From the NCBI GenBank assembly GCA_013288645.1, contig JABDBL010000005.1, forward strand, positions 1-64,000: DNA of 64,000 nt, given 5' to 3'. Source of the DNA: Candidatus Melainabacteria bacterium (GTDB lineage Bacteria; Cyanobacteriota; Vampirovibrionia; Obscuribacterales; Obscuribacteraceae). The notes under the pieces were generated by a model. That model searched no databases. It was not told the DNA's origin and worked only from the letters and a program-made list of their open reading frames with translations. The first letter of the stretch is position 1. Each line of letters starts with the position of its first letter. The position numbers were made by a program, and so were the translations under genes. Shown piece after piece: positions 56,969 to 64,000 of the stretch.

Positions 56969-58452
56969 CGGTCGGTAAGAAAACCTAATTCTTTGATCGC
57001 GTCGCTTAAATTCATGCGAGTACGTGCGCAATAATTTAGAGCAATAATTACTTGTTCTAATTTTATTTTGTTTTGGCGCAGCATTGTGTCGCCTTCTATT
57101 GCAGCCAGATAAGTTTTTAAGTGAAGTTTGCCAGCAGAAACCAAGATTTGACCGGGTTGACCACCATGTTTTTTTTGCACAGCAAAAGCTGTTTCCTTGT
57201 CATGTACTGAGATAAGAGAACATCTCACTAAAAGCTCCATTACTCTTAACTCTTTTTCTAATTCGACTTTTGCACCAGTCTGTTTTTTAGGAGCCATTCT
57301 CGCTAATTCTTTGATTATGGCTTGACAGGCTTCATCTTTACTGATTGCGCCCGCTCGAACTATTTCTTGCATTTTTAGCACTGCTTCTAATAAAGAATGA
57401 TTTATAATTTGTGCTTTTACTAATAAGTCTCCTAGTAAAGTATAATTTTGTTTCGGCGCGTTTGCAGTATTACCCGAAGTAGGAGAGTCTTTAATTAACT
57501 GAGCCATATCTAAATTGCCGCCTTTATTATGAATTTTATTGATGGCTTCATAGGCTTGTTCTGCACTTATTACATTACCTACAATCATTTCTTGTAATTT
57601 AAGAGCTGTTCTTAAAGTTGGTTCTTTTATCAAACCAGAGTCAACCAGAAACTGTCCAATCATATAGTTCGTTTTTTTGCGTAATAATTCTGCATCCGGT
57701 GCTGGCAGGCGAGACGATGATGTATTAGGATCAACGACAGGCATTCCTTGTTGCAGAGGTACTGAATTAGCCATTGGTTGCTGCATAGGCATACCCGGAG
57801 GATATGGCATAGGTATAGGGTAGGGATAGCCAGGATAATAATAGACGTATGGCGATGGTGCTTGAACGTTTGGTGGTGGTAAGGCAGGAAACCCCCCTGT
57901 CATGCCTGGGTGAATATTGGGGTAAAAATTTTGAGCAGGCATTTGTACCTGGCTGTTGTTTGGATTAACATAATTAGAATTTTGCTGACCTAATTGCTGA
58001 TTAGAAGGAGGACTTTCTTGTTTGGATGCAGTATCTGCGAATATCTCTTTAGTTTCTGGAGGGGCAGGTTTTTCAGTCTGCTCTTTCTTCTGCGAAGCCA
58101 GCGAGGCTTCGACTGAGTTCTTATATAATATTGCGTCTTCGTCCACGCCAGTTATTTCTGCCAAAGAAAGGGAAATCACTTCGTTTAGTAAGGAAATATC
58201 GCTGAATGGAGCACTCCAGAGAACATGCGATTTATTGCCGTCGCCTGTATATAAAGTCCAAAACGCCTCGTCAGAGCCCATTTCCATACGCACAGCTAAA
58301 GCAAATGAGGCGTGTGCTTTCTCTAAATCCCAGGGTAATTCAATTGTGCAACCGCGCAATTTGCGTGCATGCTCTAACGTCTGTTGAAGATCGTTTATAC
58401 TAGGCGTTGATTTTAGTAAATCTAGCTTTAGGTGTTTTTTGGGGCGAAACAT
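56965..58452 (-). CDS. protein with Pro/Met/Tyr-rich linker and C-terminal MshEN-like repeats
   Basis: IGQFLVDSGLIKEPTLRTALKLQEMI and LLGDLLVKAQIINHSLLEAVLKMQEIV; paralogous to 60836-62290. Confidence 0.65.
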   Translation of the reverse strand: MFRPKKHLKLDLLKSTPSINDLQQTLEHARKLRGCTIELPWDLEKAHASFALAVRMEMGSDEAFWTLYTGDGNKSHVLWSAPFSDISLLNEVISLSLAEITGVDEDAILYKNSVEASLASQKKEQTEKPAPPETKEIFADTASKQESPPSNQQLGQQNSNYVNPNNSQVQMPAQNFYPNIHPGMTGGFPALPPPNVQAPSPYVYYYPGYPYPIPMPYPPGMPMQQPMANSVPLQQGMPVVDPNTSSSRLPAPDAELLRKKTNYMIGQFLVDSGLIKEPTLRTALKLQEMIVGNVISAEQAYEAINKIHNKGGNLDMAQLIKDSPTSGNTANAPKQNYTLLGDLLVKAQIINHSLLEAVLKMQEIVRAGAISKDEACQAIIKELARMAPKKQTGAKVELEKELRVMELLVRCSLISVHDKETAFAVQKKHGGQPGQILVSAGKLHLKTYLAAIEGDTMLRQNKIKLEQVIIALNYCARTRMNLSDAIKELGFLTDR

Positions 58453-58567
58453 GACTGCTTATCTTCATGATATCTAGTTGATCTAGTTATTCCATAAAGT
58501 TACCATAATCTAAGCTAAGATCCTTGCTATAAATTGAGCAAAACACGTGTTTATTATTTGAGGTTAA

Positions 58568-59401
58568 ATGCTTTCTGCAAAAAATATAGCTGTTTTAGGG
58601 GTTGGTACTTTAGGTACTGCAATTATCTCAGGTTTGCTTAAGTCCGGAACGATTAAGCCTAGCCAGATTAGGGGTACGGTCGGAAGTACCGAAGGAATTA
58701 AAAAAGCTGAGGCAAAATTAAACGCTAAAGCTGATTCAGTTGTTAAAATCGCAACTGATAACCTCGCTGCTGCTAAAGATGCTGATATTGTTATTTTGGC
58801 GGTCAAACCGCAAAATATGGCAAAGCTGCTCGAGACTATCTCGCCGGCCCTAAATAAGAATCAGCTAGTGATATCGGTTGCTGCAGCGGTGTCTCTTGCT
58901 TATTTAGAAAAATACTTATCTTCGCAAATACCCATAATTAGAGCAATGCCTAATACTTGTGTGTCAACAGGAGCTGGGATGACCGGTTTAGCGGCGGGTG
59001 CTTATGCCAGTGACAATCATAAGCAAGTCGCTCAGGAAATATTTAAAAGTGTTGGTGAAGTAGTGTTTTTGGACGAGAAACTTTTTAATGCTTTAACCGC
59101 TTTGTCTGCCAGTGGGCCGGCCTATCTCTATGTAGTCATTGAGTCTTTAGCCGAAGCAGGGGTCAAGCTAGGTATATCGCGTGAGACCGCAACACTTTTA
59201 GCCGCTCAGACTATGCTAGGTACAGCAAAAATGATTCTTGAAACAGGGGAACATCCGGCTTTATTGAAAGACTCGGTTACCACTCCTGCTGGCTGTACCA
59301 TAGATGGCTTGATGGAATTAGAAGAAGGCAAATTGAGAGTAACTTTGATTAAAGCGGTTGTAAAAGCAGCCCAGAGGGCACAAGAACTTTTGCCATTGTG
59401 A
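58568..59401 (+). CDS. proC: pyrroline-5-carboxylate reductase
   Basis: IAVLGVGTLGTAIISGLLKSG; TALSASGPAYLYVVIESLAEAGVKLGI; DSVTTPAGCTIDGL. Confidence 0.95.
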   Translation: MLSAKNIAVLGVGTLGTAIISGLLKSGTIKPSQIRGTVGSTEGIKKAEAKLNAKADSVVKIATDNLAAAKDADIVILAVKPQNMAKLLETISPALNKNQLVISVAAAVSLAYLEKYLSSQIPIIRAMPNTCVSTGAGMTGLAAGAYASDNHKQVAQEIFKSVGEVVFLDEKLFNALTALSASGPAYLYVVIESLAEAGVKLGISRETATLLAAQTMLGTAKMILETGEHPALLKDSVTTPAGCTIDGLMELEEGKLRVTLIKAVVKAAQRAQELLPL

Positions 59402-59421
59402 AAGGCATTGAGGAAACAAAA

Positions 59422-60729
59422 ATGACTAGCTTGCCCGCTGGGAAGACAAAAGATGAGTATATGAGCGGTTTCGGCAATCATTTTGTTAGTGAAACTGAGC
59501 CTGGTGTTTTGCCTAAAGATCAAAATAGTCCGCAGAAAGTCAAGCATGGTTTGTATGCTGAGCAGTTGAGCGGTACTTCCTTCATGACTGCCCGAGCCGA
59601 AAATAGGCATATTTGGCTTTACAAGATTCATCCTTCGATAGGGGATTATATATTTAGACCAAAAAGTCATGCCACTTTATTAGGGCGGCCCTTCGAAAAA
59701 ACTGCTAGCCCTAATCAACTTAGATGGTTGCCTTTAATAATGCCCTCATCAAAAACGGATTTTGTAGATGGGCTTTATACAATATGTGGCAATGGGAATG
59801 CTGATAGTGTGCGAGGTTCAGCATTACACATCTATAGAGCCAATACTTCCATGGTAGATACAATTTTTTCGGATAATGATGCCGAACTTGTGTTTGTACC
59901 AGAATTGGGTGCATTCAAGATATTCACTGAAATAGGGGAAATAGAACTAAAACCAGGAGAAATTTGTCTAATTCCTTCTGGTATTAAATTTAAAATTGAG
60001 TTGATTGATAAGGAAATCCGCGGTTATTTATTAGAAAACTTTGGCCGCTATTTACGTTTGCCGGAGCTTGGTCCAATTGGTTCTAATGGACTCGCTTATC
60101 CAGAGCATTTTCTCTGTCCTCGAGCAAAGTATGAAAATTATCAGGGGCAAATAGAATTAATTGTCAAATTTCAAGATCAATTGTGGACAACTTTGCTTGA
60201 TTACTCTCCTTTAGATATTGTTGCCTGGAAAGGTAATTATGTTCCTTATAAATATGATTTATCTTTATTTCAAGCAGTCAATACAGTCAACTTTGATCAT
60301 GTGGATCCCTCCATTTTTACAGTATTAACTTCACCGTCGGAAATTAGTGGTCTAACTAATGTCGATTTTGCTCTATTCCCGCCGCGTTGGTCTGTAGCCG
60401 AACACACTTTTAGGCCCCCTTATTTTCATCGTAATTGTATGAATGAATTGATGGGTCTTATTTTTGGCAAATATGAGTCCCGTCCAGAGGGGTTTTTACC
60501 AGGTGGACTGACTTTGCATAATAGCTTTGCCCCCCATGGTGCTGATCTAAAAACCTATGAAAAGTATATTAATGAAGAACTTAAGCCAGAAAAATTAGAG
60601 CAAACATTAGCTTTTATGTTTGAAAGTTCGCTTGTCTATCAACCGACCAAGCAAGCCTTGAATAACGATTCTCTTGACCAAAAATATGTATCAGTTTGGC
60701 AAGGGTATAGGCCACAATTCAAAAAATAA
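59422..60729 (+). CDS. hmgA: homogentisate 1,2-dioxygenase
   Basis: YMSGFGNHFVSE; YAEQLSGTSFMTAR; RPPYFHRNCMNELMGLIFG; LHNSFAPHGAD. Confidence 0.95.
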   Translation: MTSLPAGKTKDEYMSGFGNHFVSETEPGVLPKDQNSPQKVKHGLYAEQLSGTSFMTARAENRHIWLYKIHPSIGDYIFRPKSHATLLGRPFEKTASPNQLRWLPLIMPSSKTDFVDGLYTICGNGNADSVRGSALHIYRANTSMVDTIFSDNDAELVFVPELGAFKIFTEIGEIELKPGEICLIPSGIKFKIELIDKEIRGYLLENFGRYLRLPELGPIGSNGLAYPEHFLCPRAKYENYQGQIELIVKFQDQLWTTLLDYSPLDIVAWKGNYVPYKYDLSLFQAVNTVNFDHVDPSIFTVLTSPSEISGLTNVDFALFPPRWSVAEHTFRPPYFHRNCMNELMGLIFGKYESRPEGFLPGGLTLHNSFAPHGADLKTYEKYINEELKPEKLEQTLAFMFESSLVYQPTKQALNNDSLDQKYVSVWQGYRPQFKK

Positions 60730-60835
60730 AAATAAAGAGATTAATCGTTTGTAGGTACAATGTTTGGGTAAGTCATTAAAAGATGGCTTAATAACTTTAT
60801 GTCAGAGTTAGGAATTAGTTCTACTGTGGTCGGAA

Positions 60836-62290
60836 ATGCTTAGAAAACCTCCGGAAGAGCCTGTTGAACAGCAACAGCAAGGGAATAGGATAAAGCTTCC
60901 TGAAGAGTCAGGAATTCGTTCACTTGCCGGTTTTAAAGAATTATTGGCAATGGCTGAATCTTCTAAAGGCAGCCAAATTGAACTGTCTTGGAAGACAAAA
61001 GCACCTGGACAGCGTTTTGTGCTAGATATGCAATGGGATTCCAATCAGAAAGCACCCTTTTGGACACTTTATGACGAAAAAGATGGTAAGTCACAACGCT
61101 TATGGGAGGAACCGTTTACCCTGGCAAACGTTGATATGTGTTATGACGTACTCGTCATGACTTGTGGTGGGGTGGACCCAACTACAAAAAATTTGGCTGA
61201 GATTTTGAAAGCGCAACCTGAAAAGCTAGATTGGGGTAAACCCTCGCCTAAGCCAACAGCTCCTCAAGCTGTCCAAGAGAGCGAAGGGGCTGCAAAGGCT
61301 TCCGGTGCTGCACAAGCGAATGCTGTAGCTGAAATTGTGCAAGCAAATGTGGCAACAAATAATAGTTTCCCACCTAATATGAATCAAAATCCTGGTTTTC
61401 CTCCTGGTTATATGTTTCCGCCAGGTATGGGCATGCCGGGTAATCCAGGCATGCCTTTCCCCATGCCAGCCTATAATGCCCCCCCTAATACCTCCATGCC
61501 ATCTAATGCACCAGCTCCTGTGTATCCATCAAATGTTAACCCTGCCAATCCAGGGTTTCCTCCCCAACCAGGAATCCCGACTAATGCTTGGCAATATGTC
61601 CCTGCCGGAGCCAATTATTATGGTCAACCGAATGTGGCAAATCCAGCTATGCAAAATGCTTCCATGCAAAACATGCCTATGCAAAATATGGAGGTAACAA
61701 GCTTGCCTATTAACGGGGCTTTAGCCAGTCTACCTGTTGATAATGCCTTGTTTAATAAACAAAATGACATTTCATTGGTTGATTTACTAGTAAAAGCAGA
61801 ATTGATCGCAGAGTCATCCATGGCTGCTGCTTTAAAAATACAAGAATTAATACAAGCAGGAAAAATCAGTTGGGAAAAAGCAGCAGAAGTTTTGAAGCAT
61901 CAGCATAACAAAGGCCAAAATATACACAATTATATTAATACTTCTGTCCCTGCTGCTTCGGTTGTGAGTGAGAGCGCGCAAAGTGAAAACTCAGCTGTTT
62001 TTGACTTGCTCACACAAGCAGGACTAGTATCTAAAGAAGATATCCAGCTTGCAGAAGCTGTGATTAAAAAGCATGGTGGCGATATAATAGCAATTTTACA
62101 AGCAGCACAGAAATTGGATGCACAAACTTTTGCAGCAGCTAAAATTTGTTGCGCTCTGCACGATGATGGCTTAATGAAATTAGAGCAGTCTGTAATTCTT
62201 CTTAATTACTGCAGTCGCAGTAGAGTTAGTTTTGATGAGGCACTGAGCGAACTTAAATGGCCTAACCCGCGAAAACAAACTGCTCAATAG
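60836..62290 (+). CDS. protein with Pro/Asn/Met-rich linker and C-terminal MshEN-like repeats (paralog of 56965-58452)
   Basis: LVDLLVKAELIAESSMAAALKIQELIQAG; shared PFWTLYDEKDGKSQRLWEEPF-type N-terminal region; C-terminal LNYCSRSRVSFDEALSELKW. Confidence 0.65.
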   Translation: MLRKPPEEPVEQQQQGNRIKLPEESGIRSLAGFKELLAMAESSKGSQIELSWKTKAPGQRFVLDMQWDSNQKAPFWTLYDEKDGKSQRLWEEPFTLANVDMCYDVLVMTCGGVDPTTKNLAEILKAQPEKLDWGKPSPKPTAPQAVQESEGAAKASGAAQANAVAEIVQANVATNNSFPPNMNQNPGFPPGYMFPPGMGMPGNPGMPFPMPAYNAPPNTSMPSNAPAPVYPSNVNPANPGFPPQPGIPTNAWQYVPAGANYYGQPNVANPAMQNASMQNMPMQNMEVTSLPINGALASLPVDNALFNKQNDISLVDLLVKAELIAESSMAAALKIQELIQAGKISWEKAAEVLKHQHNKGQNIHNYINTSVPAASVVSESAQSENSAVFDLLTQAGLVSKEDIQLAEAVIKKHGGDIIAILQAAQKLDAQTFAAAKICCALHDDGLMKLEQSVILLNYCSRSRVSFDEALSELKWPNPRKQTAQ

Positions 62291-62300
62291 AGCAGGAGTC

Positions 62301-62810
62301 CTATTCAGTATTCTCTTGTTGTTTTTTGACTTTTTCCTTATATTGATCCAACAATTTTTGCTGTGCTTGATATTGTTGAGCGGTTTGTAATTGTTTTTGG
62401 TATTTGCCGCCCAGCATACAGGCTTTTGTATAGGCTTGTACTGCACCCTCAAAATCTTTGACATACATAAGGCCATTACCTAGACCAACTTGATATTCCG
62501 GGATGGTAGGTTTTAGTTTAGCAGCGAATTTAAATTGGGCTGTGGCTAGATCTGGTTTGTTATTGCGAGCAAGCACATTGCCAAAATCAAAGTGTGTGGC
62601 AGCATCATTTGGGATCAATTTCAGTAGTTCTTGATATTCTTTTATAGCCTCAGGATCTTGTCCTTGAGCAACATAGATTTTGGCTAAGCAAGTGTGGCAG
62701 AGTGCCTTTTTAGCTAAGACTTCCGGATCCACAGCTAATGCCTTATTTTCTAAAGACAAGCAAATTAGCATTAATACGAATAATTTGATTAATTTGTTTG
62801 AGAACACCAA
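62301..62810 (-). CDS. exported TPR protein
   Basis: LAKIYVAQGQDPEAIKEYQELLKLIPNDAATHFDFGNVLA. Confidence 0.75.
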   Translation of the reverse strand: MVFSNKLIKLFVLMLICLSLENKALAVDPEVLAKKALCHTCLAKIYVAQGQDPEAIKEYQELLKLIPNDAATHFDFGNVLARNNKPDLATAQFKFAAKLKPTIPEYQVGLGNGLMYVKDFEGAVQAYTKACMLGGKYQKQLQTAQQYQAQQKLLDQYKEKVKKQQENTE

Positions 62811-62834
62811 TGATTATCTCCGCTCTTATTACGA

Positions 62835-63833
62835 TTATCTATTAGCCGAATTTTCTAATAATGCATAAATCTCATTTAGATTTTCTTGTGTGGCAGGCTG
62901 TCTTCCATAAGAGCCTTCGTAAGTATCAAAAGCACCATCTCTCGGGACAGCATTGCGGATAAATAGAATCCAATTACTTCCTTTTTCTGGCATTTTATCT
63001 ATGCTGAATTTCCAACCGGGAGGCATACCGGCGCTAGATTGTCTGTCGTAGAACTCATAACGTATAGGCAGGTCTTTATTTAAAGGTGGGCCTTTTAAAA
63101 TTTTACTGATGTGATATCTAGCAATTGGCGGATTGAAAAATTGGATATCGGGATTGCGTTCATAATCAAGATATTCTGCTGTTAAGATGCACTCTGAATG
63201 GGAGGCATTTAGGAAGCTCAATTTAAAAGTGCCAGTATCTTTGGCCAAAAGAATGTCATGATGAGGTATTGGACCGGTGCTAGCTAGATTGCCTGAGTCT
63301 GAAGGGAGCATCTTATTGGGCACTAAACCAGCTGCACCACCAGTTCCGCTGGCCGGCTTATCCTCAACTGGTTCTGGCATCGGAGCCGGGACAACTAATG
63401 AGATTTTTGGTGCCGGTATATCCGCTTCTTTTAATGCCTGCTTTAGCACTGGGATGGCCCTGTCGTACTGATTTAAGTGAAACAAAGCCTCCCCGTATTG
63501 AGCTAATAAAGAACGCTTCTTGCTTTCATCGATTTCAAAGATTTTCTCTAAAGCAAAAACCACTTGGTCCCATTCGCCTGAGTGGACGCATACATCATAA
63601 AGCCCATAATAAAACTCGAGATTATCAGGGCTTAGTCCTATGGCTATGCGATATTCTTCTTTTGCTTTTTTATAGTCTCGAGCCGCGAAGGCCTTAGCTG
63701 CATTGTTTGCATGTCTGGTAATAGTTATTGAACCGGTAGAGCCGGTATTGTCGCCCACTGCTAAGGATGGCAAAGCAGTTGCTATAAATAGCAAAGATAA
63801 AAGCAAGTATTTAAATCGTCTATTTTTTATCAT
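62835..63833 (-). CDS. exported TPR-containing protein
   Basis: NNAAKAFAARDYKKAKEEYRIAIGLSPDNLEFYYGLYDVCVHSGEWDQV. Confidence 0.75.
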   Translation of the reverse strand: MIKNRRFKYLLLSLLFIATALPSLAVGDNTGSTGSITITRHANNAAKAFAARDYKKAKEEYRIAIGLSPDNLEFYYGLYDVCVHSGEWDQVVFALEKIFEIDESKKRSLLAQYGEALFHLNQYDRAIPVLKQALKEADIPAPKISLVVPAPMPEPVEDKPASGTGGAAGLVPNKMLPSDSGNLASTGPIPHHDILLAKDTGTFKLSFLNASHSECILTAEYLDYERNPDIQFFNPPIARYHISKILKGPPLNKDLPIRYEFYDRQSSAGMPPGWKFSIDKMPEKGSNWILFIRNAVPRDGAFDTYEGSYGRQPATQENLNEIYALLENSANR

Positions 63834-64000
63834 TTTTGGGGCAGTTTAAGTTATCTATCGTGACTGGCATTTGGATGCCTAAAATCATTCTATAACGTCT
63901 TGCCACATAAAAACATTTGCGCTTCTATTTTACAACTGAAGATTAATGGATTTAGTGAGGGTAAGTTATATTCTTGAGATAGAAAGTAATTAGGCAATAT

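Overview
AT-rich bacterial chromosome segment, gene-dense on both strands. The taxon cannot be proven from the sequence; a non-photosynthetic cyanobacterium-like (Melainabacteria/Obscuribacter) lineage is only a weak guess. Main blocks: (1) 0.6-10.7 kb, a chemosensory cluster (CheY, CheW, a 1341-aa soluble poly-HAMP chemoreceptor, a divergent ParA-like ATPase, an Hpt-REC-histidine kinase, CheC, and a CheA without an obvious P2 domain). (2) 12.3-16.8 kb, a tmRNA gene (minus strand, not in the ORF track) whose 3' end is repeated at 12.34 kb, bounding an ~4 kb island with an AbiEi/AbiEii toxin-antitoxin (TA) pair and a membrane-anchored Clp-N protein. (3) 19.0-21.64 kb, an intact tRNA-Leu(CAA) followed by three further copies of its 3' half, which cut the DNA into three sub-kilobase units (HigBA; an unknown ORF; MNT/HEPN), none with an integrase. 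(4) 21.6-64 kb, mostly housekeeping and transport genes (pcp, glpK, MFS, nrdAB, osmC, birA, panE, apt, recJ, a peptide ABC transporter without ATPases, TonB-like proteins, GAF-GGDEF-degenerate HD-GYP, proC, hmgA, TPR proteins) plus paralogous low-complexity proteins and an unexplained 40-bp perfect palindrome. The strongest candidates for something undescribed are the tandem tRNA-3'-half-bounded mini-cassettes carrying TA modules, the matching ssrA island, and a pair of near-identical 11-codon leader ORFs in front of parA and cheA. No CRISPR array or rRNA was seen.
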